DNA from: Crateriforma conspicua
GTDB taxonomy: Bacteria > Planctomycetota > Planctomycetia > Pirellulales > Pirellulaceae
Assembly (NCBI RefSeq): GCF_007752935.1
Contig: NZ_CP036319.1
Coordinates: forward strand, 1,302,001-1,366,000
DNA: 64,000 nucleotides
Direction of reading: 5' to 3'
How positions within the stretch are numbered: the first letter of the stretch is position 1; every line of letters begins with the position of its first letter. The notes under the pieces were generated by a model, which had not been told where the DNA came from, ran no database searches, and was given only the letters and a program-made list of their open reading frames with translations. A program made the position numbers and the translations under genes. Of the stretch, positions 28,939 through 38,590 are shown piece by piece.

Positions 28939-31900
28939 ATGTCCAAGTTCTTTATCTTCCGTCCGATCTTCGCCGCGGTCATCTCCATCGTGATCGTGAT
29001 CGCCGGCGTCGTTTCGTTCTTTGCCCTGCCCGTGGCAAAGTTCCCGCCGATTTCGCCGCCCACAGTGTCGGTCACCGCGATGTATCCCGGTGCCGATGCC
29101 AAGACAATTGCTGAAACGGTGGCCACGCCCATTGAACAACAGGTCAACGGTGTCGAAGGCATGTTGTACATGTCATCGGCCAGCGCGAATGACGGCAGCT
29201 ACAGCTTGACGGTGACGTTCGAACTGGGCACCGACATGGACATCGCATCGGTGCTGGTTCAAAACCGGGTCGCCATCGCGGAGCCGCGTTTGCCGTTCGA
29301 AGTCCGCCAGCAGGGGATCACCACGCGAAAGCGTTCGACACAGATCTTGCAGTTCTTGTCGCTGACCAGCCCGGACGAATCTTACAACGCGTTGTTCCTT
29401 AGCAATTACGCGCTGTCGGTGCGTGACGAACTTAGCCGGATCAAGGGGGTCGGAGACGTCCAAGTGTTTGGCGTTGGCGATTACAGCATGCGTGTTTGGC
29501 TGGAGCCGGAAAAACTTCGGCAACGGGGACTGACGACCCAAGATGTGGTCGATGCGATCAGCGAGCAAAACATTCAGGTGGCCGCGGGACAAGTCGGGGC
29601 CGAACCGGCGCCACCGGGGACCGCCTATCAATTGACGGTCAACGCCCGCGGTCGATTGGTCCAACCGGAAGAGTTCGCCAACATCATCATTCGCGCCGAA
29701 CAGGGCGGACGCGTTCTACGGGTCGGCGACATCGCGCGTGTGGAATTGGGTGGACAAAACTATGTCTATAACTCCCAGTACAACGGCGTGCCGTCGGCGT
29801 CGATCGGGATCTATCAATTGCCCGGTGCCAATGCGATCGAAACGGCCGCTCTGATCCGCGATCGGATGGACGAATTGGCCGCCAGCAATAACTGGCCCGA
29901 TGGTGTGCAGTTCGACATCCCCTTTGATTCGACTCTGTTCGTTGAAGCATCCGTCGTGGAGGTTTACAAGACGCTGGTGTCGGCTGTCGTGCTGGTCGTC
30001 CTGGTGATCTTTATCTTTTTGCAAGATTGGCGAGCCACAATCGTTCCGGTGGTGGCCATCCCGGTTTCCCTGATCGGGACGTTCATGATCATGAATGTCG
30101 CCGGTTTTTCGATCAACATGCTGTCGTTGTTCGGGATCGTTCTGGCGATCGGGATCGTGGTCGATGACGCGATTGTGGTGGTTGAAAATACCACCCGACA
30201 CTTGGAGGACGGTTTGTCGTCCAAGGATGCCGCCGTCAAAGCGATGGACGAAATCACCGGTCCGGTGATCGCGACCACGCTGGTGCTGTTGGCCGTCTTC
30301 GTTCCCTGTGCCTTCATGCCGGGAATCACCGGGGAACTGTTTCGCCAGTTCGCGTTGACGATTTCTGCGGCGGTGTTGATCAGTACGCTGAACGCATTGA
30401 CGCTAAGCCCCGCCCTGTGTGGGATCCTGTTGCGACCACCGAAGGAAAGCACCTTTGTCGGATTCCGATGGTTCAACCGTGGCTTTGATTCGGCCACCAA
30501 TGGATACACCGCCATCGTTCGCCGAATCGTCCGGTTCGTCTTCGGCGTGGGACTGGTTTACGCGGGGCTGTTGTTGCTGATCGGTTGGGGGTTTGGATCG
30601 TTGCCGACCGGATTCGTTCCGGAGGAAGATCAGGGCTATTTGATGGTCAACGTCCAGCTACCCGATGCCGCATCGCGGCAACGAACCGATCGTGTGATCG
30701 ATCAACTGGACAAGATCTACAACAACACGCCGGGGGTCGCCAACACACTTTCGGTTTCCGGATATTCGTTGCTTAGCGGCTATGCCGACAGCAACGTCGC
30801 GTTCAGTGTCGTCGTGCTGAAGCCCTGGGAGGAACGCGAAACGCCCGAGGAACAATTGCCCGGTATTCTGAAACACTTAAGAGAGCAGTTTGCCCAGTTG
30901 CAGGATGCTGTCGTGTTTCCGTTCACCCCACCACCGATCGACGGTTTGGGCAATGCCGGCGGTTTCCAAATGGAACTGTTGGACCAAGGGGCCAGCGGGT
31001 ACGAACAGCTGCAGAACGCGGCCACCGACGTGGTCGAAACGGCATCGGGCCAATCTCGCTTGGCCGCACTGAACAGTTCGTTTCGTGCCAACGTGCCCCA
31101 GTTGTTTGCCGACGTCGATCGCTTGAAGGCTAAAACGCAAGATGTCCCGCTGGGGACCGTGTTTGGAACGCTGCAAGCCTACCTTGGGTCGGCCTATGTC
31201 AACGATTTCACCTACAACAACCGGACCTACCAAGTTCGGTTGCAAGCCGATGCATCGGAGCGGGCCAACGCCAGCGATATCTTACGCTTGGACGTTCGGA
31301 ACATTCATGGCGAGATGATCCCGATGTCATCGATCGTCAATGTTCGCGATGAATTCGGTCCGTCGGTGGTGAAACGATACAACTTGTATCCCAGTGCTTC
31401 GATCAACGGGTCACCTGCGCCGGGGACCAGTTCGGGAGAGGCTCTGAATTTGATGGAACAGATCACGCAGTCACGCTTGGCACCCGGCTTCGGGTTTGCT
31501 TGGACGGGGATGTCGTACCAAGAAAAATTGGCCGGCGGCGGGCAATTGGCAATCTTCGGGCTGGCCATCTTGGCCGTGTTCCTGGTTTTGGCCGCCCAGT
31601 ACGAAAGTTGGACCAGCCCTGCGGCGGTGATTTTGGTGGTGCCTTTGGCCGTTTTGGGGGTGATCTTGGCGCTGGTCGTCCGCGGGGCCGACAACAACGT
31701 GTACACCCAGATCGGAATCGTCCTGTTGGTCGCTCTGGCCAGTAAGAATGCGATTCTGATTGTCGAATTCGCCAGCCAGCAGCGACGCGAAGGCATGGAC
31801 ATTGGACAGGCCGCCGTCAGTGCAGCGTCGCTGCGTTTTCGCGCGATCTTGATGACCGCATTTTCGTCCATCTTGGGCTTTTTGCCGTTGATCGTTTCCA

Positions 31901-32091
31901 GTGGTGCGGGGGCCGCCAGCCGCCGTGCGGTCGGCAACGCCGTGGTCGGCGGAATGATTGCCGCCACGTTTTTCTCGTTGCTGTTGGTGCCGACGTTCTT
32001 CTTTGTGATGCAGACGGTCGCCGAATGGGGCAGCCGCCGCGGTTCGTCCGGCGACGATCCGCCGCAGCCGGGGGCGACGGAATCCGCGTGA
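28939..32091 (+). CDS. RND multidrug efflux transporter, HAE1 family (AcrB/MexB-like)
   Basis: 1050 residues, the normal length for HAE1 pumps. The N-terminus FFIFRPIFAAVISIVIVIAG is the first membrane helix. Features include PISPPTVSVTAMYPGADAKT, SMRVWLEPEKLRQRGLT, the TM2-TM3 region ILVVLVIFIFLQDWRATIVP, TM4 with GIVLAIGIVVDDAIVVVEN (proton-relay Asp-Asp), the FTPPPIDGLGNAGGFQMEL porter segment, LAPGFGFAWTGMSYQE and KNAILIVEFASQQRREGMD in TM10-TM11. All proton-relay residues look intact. It forms a trimeric H+-driven exporter with the adaptor encoded upstream. Drugs exported cannot be deduced. Confidence 0.95.
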   Translation: MSKFFIFRPIFAAVISIVIVIAGVVSFFALPVAKFPPISPPTVSVTAMYPGADAKTIAETVATPIEQQVNGVEGMLYMSSASANDGSYSLTVTFELGTDMDIASVLVQNRVAIAEPRLPFEVRQQGITTRKRSTQILQFLSLTSPDESYNALFLSNYALSVRDELSRIKGVGDVQVFGVGDYSMRVWLEPEKLRQRGLTTQDVVDAISEQNIQVAAGQVGAEPAPPGTAYQLTVNARGRLVQPEEFANIIIRAEQGGRVLRVGDIARVELGGQNYVYNSQYNGVPSASIGIYQLPGANAIETAALIRDRMDELAASNNWPDGVQFDIPFDSTLFVEASVVEVYKTLVSAVVLVVLVIFIFLQDWRATIVPVVAIPVSLIGTFMIMNVAGFSINMLSLFGIVLAIGIVVDDAIVVVENTTRHLEDGLSSKDAAVKAMDEITGPVIATTLVLLAVFVPCAFMPGITGELFRQFALTISAAVLISTLNALTLSPALCGILLRPPKESTFVGFRWFNRGFDSATNGYTAIVRRIVRFVFGVGLVYAGLLLLIGWGFGSLPTGFVPEEDQGYLMVNVQLPDAASRQRTDRVIDQLDKIYNNTPGVANTLSVSGYSLLSGYADSNVAFSVVVLKPWEERETPEEQLPGILKHLREQFAQLQDAVVFPFTPPPIDGLGNAGGFQMELLDQGASGYEQLQNAATDVVETASGQSRLAALNSSFRANVPQLFADVDRLKAKTQDVPLGTVFGTLQAYLGSAYVNDFTYNNRTYQVRLQADASERANASDILRLDVRNIHGEMIPMSSIVNVRDEFGPSVVKRYNLYPSASINGSPAPGTSSGEALNLMEQITQSRLAPGFGFAWTGMSYQEKLAGGGQLAIFGLAILAVFLVLAAQYESWTSPAAVILVVPLAVLGVILALVVRGADNNVYTQIGIVLLVALASKNAILIVEFASQQRREGMDIGQAAVSAASLRFRAILMTAFSSILGFLPLIVSSGAGAASRRAVGNAVVGGMIAATFFSLLLVPTFFFVMQTVAEWGSRRGSSGDDPPQPGATESA

Positions 32092-32283
32092 CTTTGCTCG
32101 CGTCAGACGTTTAAAACGAATGCTGGGAAAAATTTTTCGGCGTCGCGGCGGACGCCCGACCGATTGAAGCATTGATATATCGTAAGGTGGCGAGGTGTTG
32201 TGCCGCGTCGAACCTGTCGATGAAGTGATGCACGACGATGGTCAGAAATATCGTCGACTATCGAGATAACGATTGGACGTGTG

Positions 32284-32289
32284 AAGGAG
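32284..32289 (+). promoter_or_regulatory. Strong ribosome binding site for the rhodanese gene
   Basis: AAGGAG at 32284-32289 is 8 bases upstream of ATG 32298 and decides this start over the in-frame codon at 32238. Confidence 0.7.
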
Positions 32290-32297
32290 AATCCCTG

Positions 32298-32852
32298 ATG
32301 CAAACGATTTCCGTGGACCGGATGGCCCAGTTGTCGAACGAATCCGATGTCGAACTGATCGACGTCCGTACGCCCGTGGAGTTTCGTGAGGTTCACGCCC
32401 AGGGTGCCAAAAACGTGCCGTTGGAATCACTGGATGCGGCCGCATTCTTGCGGTCACGCAACGGGTCGGCCGGGCAACCGTTGTATGTGATCTGTCGCAG
32501 CGGAAATCGGGCCGCCCAGGCGTGTAAGAAGTTTGCCGATGCCGGCTTGGAAGACGTCGTTAACGTCGAAGGCGGCACGTCGGCGTGGGACGCCGCAGGC
32601 TTGCCGGTGGTGCGTGGAAAGAAAGCAATTTCGCTGGAACGCCAGGTCCGCATTGTCGCCGGGTTCCTGGCACTGCTTGGTGCCGTGCTGGGGTACTTTG
32701 TCCATCCCGCCTTCATTGGCCTGTCAGGTTTCATTGGCGCCGGATTGATGTTCGCCGGTATCACGGACACCTGTGGCATGGGGATGGTCTTGGCCCGAAT
32801 GCCATGGAATCAAGTCGGTGACAGTTGCAGCAGCGGCAAGTGTTCGGCGTGA
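32298..32852 (+). CDS. Membrane rhodanese with DUF2892 (YgaP-like sulfurtransferase)
   Basis: 184 residues from the ATG at 32298 with a strong Shine-Dalgarno site. Residues 1-105 are a rhodanese domain (VELIDVRTPVEFREVHAQGA) with active Cys66 in the loop CRSGNR. The C-terminal half is the DUF2892 membrane pair: VRIVAGFLALLGAVLGYFV and FIGLSGFIGAGLMFAGITD, followed by CGMGMVLARMPWN. This matches E. coli YgaP, a membrane-bound thiosulfate/sulfane-sulfur transferase that can also be S-nitrosylated. The gene stands downstream of the RND pump (207 bp) and upstream of a DsrE-like exported protein, suggesting a sulfane-sulfur role. Confidence 0.9.
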   Translation: MQTISVDRMAQLSNESDVELIDVRTPVEFREVHAQGAKNVPLESLDAAAFLRSRNGSAGQPLYVICRSGNRAAQACKKFADAGLEDVVNVEGGTSAWDAAGLPVVRGKKAISLERQVRIVAGFLALLGAVLGYFVHPAFIGLSGFIGAGLMFAGITDTCGMGMVLARMPWNQVGDSCSSGKCSA

Positions 32853-32940
32853 CATGATTGGGGATGATTGGCCCCGGCATCGATCCGTGACGGTTTCGAC
32901 CGCCTGAAACTCGTTCTCTGACCTATTAGGAATCACCACG

Positions 32941-34074
32941 ATGCGCCCGATGAATTTCCCGACCACCGCCGGTCGACTAGTTTTGGGGCTGTTGGTCATG
33001 GCATTGTTTTGCGTGGATGTTGCCGCGCAAACCGGTCGCGGCCCAGGATTCGGACGCGGCGGTGGCCGTGGACCAGGATTCGGGATGGGACGTGGATTTC
33101 GCGGGGGCGCGGGCGGTGGTGAACAAGCCGGCGGACCCCACGCCCATGACGATCGTCACGATGCCGATCACGAAGTGTTTCAGTTCTTGCTGAGTCACCA
33201 CGACAAGATTCGTCGCACGGTGACCGAAACCGATGACGGCGTGATCACGGTCACCGAATCGGACGATCCCGACATCGCGGCAAAGATTCAGGAGCACGTT
33301 CATTGGATGAAGATTCGCGTCGATGAGATTCAACCCATTCGGATGCGAGATCCTTTGTTTGCGGAACTGTTTCGGCACGCCGACAAAATCAAAATGCAGC
33401 ACGAAGATACCGAAAAAGGTGTCCGTGTGATCGAAACTTCGGACGATCCGGCCGTCGCGTCTTTGATCAAAGCGCACGCTGAAGTGGTTTCGGGCTTTGT
33501 CGCAAACGGGTTTGCCGAAGCGATGAAGAACCATGCGGTCCCCGCCGACGTGGAAGCGCCGAAAGCGACGCAGCAGCCGACGTCCGATTCATCCGTCGGC
33601 ACGCCGCTGGGCCAGCCACGGATTCCAGCCGGAAAACCAGTGTTCCACTTGCCTGATGCGACGCAGCAGCCTCGCAGCGATAGCAAGCTGTTGATCGACG
33701 TGACGCAAAGTAGCCCCGCTGACCAGACCCACGATGCATTGGAGACGATTGCCAAGTACGTCAACTTGTACCATGCCGGTGGCAAAGATCAGCAGAGCCC
33801 CGAAATCGCGGTCGTGCTGCACGGCGGCGCCACCTTCATCGCACTGAACGATGATGCGTATGCGTCGCGTTTCGGCACCAAGGGCAATCCGAATGCGTTG
33901 CGTTTGCGACAGTTGCACCAAGCCGGCGTGGAGTTCTATGTGTGTGGTCAATCACTGTTGCATGGCAACGCACGTCCCGACGATCTGGTCGTCTTCGCGC
34001 AGACTGCGGTTTCTGCGTTGACCAGCCTCGTCAATCTGCAAAGCGATGGCTTTGTTTGCATTGATTTGAAATAG
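32941..34074 (+). CDS. Exported DsrE-like protein with duplicated N-terminal module
   Basis: 377 residues. A signal peptide (RLVLGLLVMALFCVDVAAQ) is followed by an RGG-type low-complexity segment (residues 32-60). Two homologous 45-residue modules come next, 81-125 and 141-185: each has a HxDKI, a DxGV...TESDDP / ETSDDP and a xIxxHxxxx element, offset by exactly 60 residues. A Gln/Pro linker leads to a C-terminal DsrE/DsrF-like domain (about 245-377) with ALETIAKYVNLYHAGG, IAVVLHGGATFIALND and the conserved cysteine Cys335 in FYVCGQSL. DsrE-type proteins carry sulfane sulfur on this cysteine. An exported version with this front module is unusual. Next to rhodanese and flavohemoglobin genes. 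Confidence 0.78.
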   Translation: MRPMNFPTTAGRLVLGLLVMALFCVDVAAQTGRGPGFGRGGGRGPGFGMGRGFRGGAGGGEQAGGPHAHDDRHDADHEVFQFLLSHHDKIRRTVTETDDGVITVTESDDPDIAAKIQEHVHWMKIRVDEIQPIRMRDPLFAELFRHADKIKMQHEDTEKGVRVIETSDDPAVASLIKAHAEVVSGFVANGFAEAMKNHAVPADVEAPKATQQPTSDSSVGTPLGQPRIPAGKPVFHLPDATQQPRSDSKLLIDVTQSSPADQTHDALETIAKYVNLYHAGGKDQQSPEIAVVLHGGATFIALNDDAYASRFGTKGNPNALRLRQLHQAGVEFYVCGQSLLHGNARPDDLVVFAQTAVSALTSLVNLQSDGFVCIDLK

Positions 34075-34107
34075 CACGCCGTCAACGTCGCGATATCGAT
34101 TCCTCTG

Positions 34108-34317
34108 CTAGGGCCTTTCGTCCGGCGGCGCGTGTTCGTCGCACTTCTTGCAATCCAGCAGATAGCCCAACATCGCGTCGCGGCCACGACGTGATGTGAC
34201 CCACGTCCGGATCATCCATGGCGGATCGTGGCGGACGTGTTGATTGTGCCCACACGCCAATTGAGCCACCCAGTGGCCTTCTTCGTCGCGGTGGTATCCA
34301 CAAATGGGATGCTTCAT
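34108..34317 (-). CDS. DUF3565 small zinc-ribbon-like protein
   Basis: 69 residues from the ATG at 34317. The conserved pattern is CGYHRDEEGHWVAQLACGHN, then QHVRHDPPW, RTWV and LDCKKCD, which I recognise as DUF3565. The paired cysteines and histidines suggest metal binding; the function is not established. It converges with the DsrE-like gene and diverges from the flavohemoglobin gene. A longer start at 34350 adds 11 residues without family similarity. Confidence 0.85.
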   Translation of the reverse strand: MKHPICGYHRDEEGHWVAQLACGHNQHVRHDPPWMIRTWVTSRRGRDAMLGYLLDCKKCDEHAPPDERP

Positions 34318-34377
34318 GGAACGGCGGTCCGGGGTCGGTTGTTGCAGCACCGCCGACTAATCACTGTTCGAACGGGC

Positions 34378-34405
34378 TTGTTGAGGTCGGTGAATAAAGT
34401 ATACC
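34378..34405 (+). promoter_or_regulatory. Possible sigma-70-type promoter of the flavohemoglobin operon
   Basis: TTGTTG (34378-34383), 16-base spacer, TATACC (34400-34405), about 130 bp before the hmp start. The match to consensus is moderate. No palindrome resembling an NsrR or FNR site was found near it. Confidence 0.3.
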
Positions 34406-34535
34406 TTGACGTAAAGATTTGGCAGGGTAGTTTTTGGGTGAAGCCCGGTGATGGCGATCGGAAGCCCTGGTTTCCAATCGTCGCGTCGTGGTCCCACCTA
34501 TCCCGCCTTTGAAATCCAACCCAACGCACGCCGTA

Positions 34536-35765
34536 ATGCTAAGCGAACAAACTGTCGCGATTGTCAAGGAAATCACTCCGCTGGTTGCCGCCAACGCGGA
34601 AACCATCACGCGTCGTTTTTACGAGCGGATGTTCGAAGCGAATCCGGAAGTCCGGGCATTCTTCAACCAAGCTCACCAACACACCGGGGGCCAGCAAAAG
34701 GCGCTGGCCGGCGCGATATGTGCCTATTTCACACACATCGATAATCCGGGCGTGCTGATGCCGGCGGTCGAATTGATCGCGCAAAAGCACTGCTCGCTGA
34801 ACATCAAAGCGGAACACTATCCGATCGTTGGCGAAAACTTGTTGGCCGCGATCAAGGATGTCATGGGCGATGCCGCCACGCCGGAGATCGTCAATGCAGT
34901 GGCCGAGGCCTATCAGTTCTTGGCCGGCATCCTGATCTCACGCGAAGCGGACATTTACCAGCATCAGCAATCCCAACCCGGTGGTTGGACAGGAAAGCGG
35001 TCCTTTGTCGTCCAAAGAAAAGTCTGCGAGAGTTCGGAGGTGACATCGTTCTACCTTCGGCCGGCTGATGACGAACCGCTGCCCACGTTTCAGGCCGGTC
35101 AGTACATCACGGTCCACATTGATCATCCCGAAACGCCGACGTCGCCAAGGAATTACAGTCTTTCGGATTGCCCGGACCAACCGCATTACCGCATCAGTGT
35201 CAAACGCGAAAAGGGGCCACAGGAAAGTGCACCCGGTGGCCTGATATCGAATCATTTGCACGATTCAATCGACGCAGGTCAAACCGTGGATTTGGGGCCA
35301 CCGTGTGGCGAGTTCACATTGGATCTTGTTCGATCGGCCGAACGTCCGGTGGTTCTTTTGGCCGGTGGGATCGGGGTGACGCCTTTGTTATCGATGGCGA
35401 AAACGCTGGTCAATCGGGCCATCGATACACCGATCTGCTTTGTCCAAGCGGCACGCAACAGCGACGTGCATGCGTTTGCGAATGAGATCGAAGAACTAGC
35501 GGGCCGGCACGACGACTTCACCTACAAGGTCTTGTACGACACGCCGCCGGATGCCGGCCAGGGTCGAAGGTGTGATCATGTGGGATTCCTTTCCGCGGAC
35601 CTCATTGGTCAGTGGACGCCCTATGGGGACGCGGATTTTTATTTCTGTGGTCCCAAGCCGTTCATGGCATCCGTTGAGAACGCCCTGGAACAGTTGGGGG
35701 TCGATCCATCGTGCATGCGATATGAGTTTTTTGGCCCTAAACAGGAACTGAGCCAGGTGACATGA
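34536..35765 (+). CDS. hmp: Flavohemoglobin (nitric oxide dioxygenase)
   Basis: 409 residues from the ATG at 34536; the in-frame codon at 34488 adds 16 residues lacking similarity. It converts NO and O2 to nitrate using NAD(P)H. The globin domain (1-140) contains [18 protein letters not shown] and proximal His85 in AQKHCSLNI, the same number as E. coli Hmp. The FAD domain has [11 protein letters not shown] and the RNYSLSD motif. The NAD domain has [15 protein letters not shown] and [13 protein letters not shown], ending in MRYEFFGP. Every catalytic motif is intact. The stop overlaps the start of the YwiC-like gene by four bases (ATGA), so the two are co-translated. Confidence 0.95.
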   Translation: MLSEQTVAIVKEITPLVAANAETITRRFYERMFEANPEVRAFFNQAHQHTGGQQKALAGAICAYFTHIDNPGVLMPAVELIAQKHCSLNIKAEHYPIVGENLLAAIKDVMGDAATPEIVNAVAEAYQFLAGILISREADIYQHQQSQPGGWTGKRSFVVQRKVCESSEVTSFYLRPADDEPLPTFQAGQYITVHIDHPETPTSPRNYSLSDCPDQPHYRISVKREKGPQESAPGGLISNHLHDSIDAGQTVDLGPPCGEFTLDLVRSAERPVVLLAGGIGVTPLLSMAKTLVNRAIDTPICFVQAARNSDVHAFANEIEELAGRHDDFTYKVLYDTPPDAGQGRRCDHVGFLSADLIGQWTPYGDADFYFCGPKPFMASVENALEQLGVDPSCMRYEFFGPKQELSQVT

Positions 35766-36586
35766 ATGATGCGATGGTCGTGGGGGCACCACCACTGCCG
35801 ACCTCCGCTGTGGCGGTCGTCAGTTTGAAGCCCAAGGAACACGGTGCTTATGCCATCGTGATGATTCCATTGTTTTCGGCGTTGTTGTCGGTCGGCCCCA
35901 GTTGGGTCGGCGCTGCGATCGTGGTTGCATCGCTGGCCGGATTCTTTGCACACGAACCGATACTGGTCGCGATGGGGCATCGTGGCGGACGTGCCCAACG
36001 CGGCGCCCCTGGGGCAAGGGCGCTGGCGTCGGGTTTGTTGGGGCTGGCCGTTGCGGTCGGTGCGTTCGCGTTGTGGTCTGCGGATCCGCCGACGCGGATC
36101 GCGCTGATCGCGTGTCTTGCACTTTCGACCATTTGCTTTGCGATTGCGATTGTTCGCCTGCACCGAACCTTGGGCGGTCAATTGTTGGGCGTTGCGGGCC
36201 TGTCATTGCCATGCATGCCGATTTTGTTGGACGGTGGCCTGGATCGTTCGAACAGTCTGTTGGTGTGGTTGGTTTGGCTGTTGGGTTTTGCATCGACCAC
36301 GTTGGCGGTTCGCGGCGTGATCGCGATGCAAAAACGTCAAACCGCCGTCACGAGTTGGATTGGTTTGGGAATCACCACAGCAGCGACGGTCGGACTTGTG
36401 GTCAACCAAGTTTGGTTGCCTTTGGCAGCGGTTCCCATGATCGTCGGCGGATGGGGGTTGATGTTTTGGCCGCCGCCGGCCAAGCATCTGCGCCGCGTGG
36501 GTTGGACGTTGGTGGCGGCCACAATGTTGACGGCACTTGGAATCATCAGTGCCGTCGTTCTTGGTCTTCCGGGCCCCGTCGCGTGA
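35762..36586 (+). CDS. YwiC-like integral membrane protein
   Basis: 274 residues with about eight membrane helices and no signal peptide cleavage site. The family signature [20 protein letters not shown] near residue 22 and [19 protein letters not shown] identify the YwiC-like family. Its Bacillus namesake lies beside anaerobic nitrate-respiration genes. Function is unknown; a role in nitrogen-oxide metabolism is an inference from that context and from the four-base overlap with hmp here. Histidines and lysine in the first loop are conserved-looking. Confidence 0.8.
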   Translation: MNDAMVVGAPPLPTSAVAVVSLKPKEHGAYAIVMIPLFSALLSVGPSWVGAAIVVASLAGFFAHEPILVAMGHRGGRAQRGAPGARALASGLLGLAVAVGAFALWSADPPTRIALIACLALSTICFAIAIVRLHRTLGGQLLGVAGLSLPCMPILLDGGLDRSNSLLVWLVWLLGFASTTLAVRGVIAMQKRQTAVTSWIGLGITTAATVGLVVNQVWLPLAAVPMIVGGWGLMFWPPPAKHLRRVGWTLVAATMLTALGIISAVVLGLPGPVA

Positions 36587-36673
36587 GAAAGTCAAAGTCC
36601 GGCATCGAGCAAGGACGATCCGTGACCGTGGGGTGATTCAGTGGTAAATGTGATTGGAGGGATAAGGTAAGCG

Positions 36674-37009
36674 ATGAGTGATTTGCATACAGCATTTTCT
36701 GATTTGGCGAATGAGATCCAAATCCAAGACGATGGCACGATCAGCAAGACGTTGTGCCAGGATTCGCATCTGAAGGTTGTCCTGTTCGGCTTCGATACGG
36801 GACAGGAATTGTCGGAACACACCGCATCGGTTCCCGCCATCATGCATTTCATCGATGGGGAAGCGGAAGTCACCGTTGGCGATGAACGATCGGTGGCGTC
36901 GGCGAACAGTTTCTACCGAATGGATGCAAACGTGCCACACAGCATCACGGCAACGAAACCGACCAAGATGCTGTTGTTGCTGCTGAAAGCCGCCAAACCG
37001 ACAGATTGA
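36674..37009 (+). CDS. Small cupin-domain protein
   Basis: 111 residues, preceded by GGAGG at 36656-36660 and AAGG at 36664-36667. A single cupin barrel is visible: ELSEHTASVPAIMHFIDGEA, EVTVGDERSVASANSFYRM and NVPHSI. Metal ligands would be the His of EHTA and the His of VPHSI. Binding partner unknown. It follows the YwiC-like gene by 87 bp on the same strand and may be the last gene of the hmp unit; a sensing or thiol-related role is only inferred from position. It converges with the cardiolipin synthase gene. Confidence 0.8.
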   Translation: MSDLHTAFSDLANEIQIQDDGTISKTLCQDSHLKVVLFGFDTGQELSEHTASVPAIMHFIDGEAEVTVGDERSVASANSFYRMDANVPHSITATKPTKMLLLLLKAAKPTD

Positions 37010-37060
37010 TCGGCGGTCGACCGTTTGCCCGCGGGATCACCGGTCGGCACCTGATCCGAA

Positions 37061-38590
37061 TCACAAGATGGGGCTGAATAAACGGGCGATGGCGGTACCC
37101 AGACGCGACGTCCAAGGGCGCGTGATTTGCGCGCGATCTTCCGGACCGTGGCATTGTTTCAGATCGTTGACCAACATCCGGTGCACGTCTCGGACAAAGT
37201 CGGCTTGTTCAATCGCAACCATCAGTTCGAAGTTCAGGTGCAGCGATCGATTGTCCAGGTTGGTCGATCCGATCAAAACCAAGTCGTCGTCGATCAAGAC
37301 GCATTTTTGATGCAGCAATCCGTCCTTGTATCGATAGACCGGAATCTTCATCTCGGCCAATTCGTGTTCGTAATAGAAACCGGCCAGATACACCGCCCAG
37401 TGATCGGCAACCGCGGGAATCAGAATCTTGACGTCGACGCCGCGAGCCTTGGCGGACGCAAGGGCAACCATCACGGCTTCATCGGGAACCAGGTACGGTG
37501 TGCTGATCCATAATCGTGACTTGGCGATTGACGCGGCCGCAGCGAACATCATCGACGCACGCGGTAGGTGATCAGCGGGGCCGGTTGCACATACCGCGGC
37601 CAGACCACGTTTGCCCTGCTGGCCATTGTCCCTGCGATTCGGTGGGGCATCGTCGTTGGATGTGGGCCCCCAGTTGGCTTCCGCCAAATCAAGTCCTGCC
37701 GCCCAGTAGTAGTCGCCCGCAAACACGGCCTGGACTTTCCTGGCCAGTGGTCCGACAACGGCGACGGCGGTGTCCCGCCAGCCATCGATCCAATTGGCCA
37801 CCCCACGGTATTCATCGCCGATGTTCAGGCCGCCGATAATCGCCGATGTTCCGTCCACGACGACCAATTTTCGATGATTGCGAAAGTTGATTTGAAATCG
37901 GTTCGCGGGCCCCTGACGTGTGTTGAACGATCGAACGTCAACCCCGCCGTCTTTCAATCGATTCAGGTAACGTCGACGCAGTCCCGCACACCCGACTTCG
38001 TCGTACAGCAACCGAACCTTGCGTCCCGCTTTGGCTTGCCGAATCAAGGCTTCGGCAAAGCGTCCCCCGCATTCGTCGTCGCGGATGATATAGAAGCAGC
38101 AATAGACGTAATCGGTGGCGGAATCAATCTGCTGTTCGACCGCGTCGAAGAAAGCATCACCGTCGATCAATAGTTCGAAGCGATTGTCGGCACTGATCGG
38201 CGTGTCCAGCACATCGGCGACATGGTCCAGCGGTGTTTGCAGCGCCGTGCTTCGTGTGTTTGATTCGGTCGCCAGTTCGTGTCGAACGGCATCGACGGAT
38301 TCACGATGACGTTGGCCGACGCGACGAATGGCTTCTCGATAACCTGAAAATCGATTGCGAGCGAATACCCAGTACAGCGGGATCGTCAGCACCGGCACAG
38401 TCAACAGGCCGACAACCCAGGCCACCGTGGCTTGCGACGTCCGAACGTACCGCAGCGCATGGCAGGCTGTTGCGATCCCCACCGCTTCGATCACCAGCAA
38501 CAGAACCGGTGCGGCAACCAACCACCACTGCGGCCCTTCGGTTGTGATCCAGTTGTTCGGAAATAGACCGCCGCCATCGGCCAATATCAT
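37061..38590 (-). CDS. cls: Cardiolipin synthase (phospholipase D family)
   Basis: 509 residues from the ATG at 38590; a GTG at 38632 is in frame. Two N-terminal membrane helices (WWLVAAPVLLLVIEAVGIA and VAWVVGLLTVPVLTIPLYWVF) precede two PLD domains with intact HKD motifs: NHRKLVVVDG and LHQKCVLIDD, the second followed by GSTNLDNRSLHLNFE. This is the architecture of bacterial ClsA, which joins two phosphatidylglycerols into cardiolipin at the membrane. A ~30-residue hydrophilic insertion (DDAPPNRRDNGQQGK) lies between the PLD halves. It lies 169 bp downstream of the response regulator gene. Confidence 0.93.
   Translation of the reverse strand: MILADGGGLFPNNWITTEGPQWWLVAAPVLLLVIEAVGIATACHALRYVRTSQATVAWVVGLLTVPVLTIPLYWVFARNRFSGYREAIRRVGQRHRESVDAVRHELATESNTRSTALQTPLDHVADVLDTPISADNRFELLIDGDAFFDAVEQQIDSATDYVYCCFYIIRDDECGGRFAEALIRQAKAGRKVRLLYDEVGCAGLRRRYLNRLKDGGVDVRSFNTRQGPANRFQINFRNHRKLVVVDGTSAIIGGLNIGDEYRGVANWIDGWRDTAVAVVGPLARKVQAVFAGDYYWAAGLDLAEANWGPTSNDDAPPNRRDNGQQGKRGLAAVCATGPADHLPRASMMFAAAASIAKSRLWISTPYLVPDEAVMVALASAKARGVDVKILIPAVADHWAVYLAGFYYEHELAEMKIPVYRYKDGLLHQKCVLIDDDLVLIGSTNLDNRSLHLNFELMVAIEQADFVRDVHRMLVNDLKQCHGPEDRAQITRPWTSRLGTAIARLFSPIL

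Noticed and set aside
32127-32138. GAAAAATTTTTC palindrome after the RND pump gene
   Set aside because: Simple A/T tract; not GC-stemmed like a terminator and 160 bp from the next gene, so no role can be supported.
34360-34535. FNR or NsrR operator upstream of hmp
   Set aside because: No TTGAT-N4-ATCAA or long AT-rich palindrome; TTGAC half-sites are unpaired.
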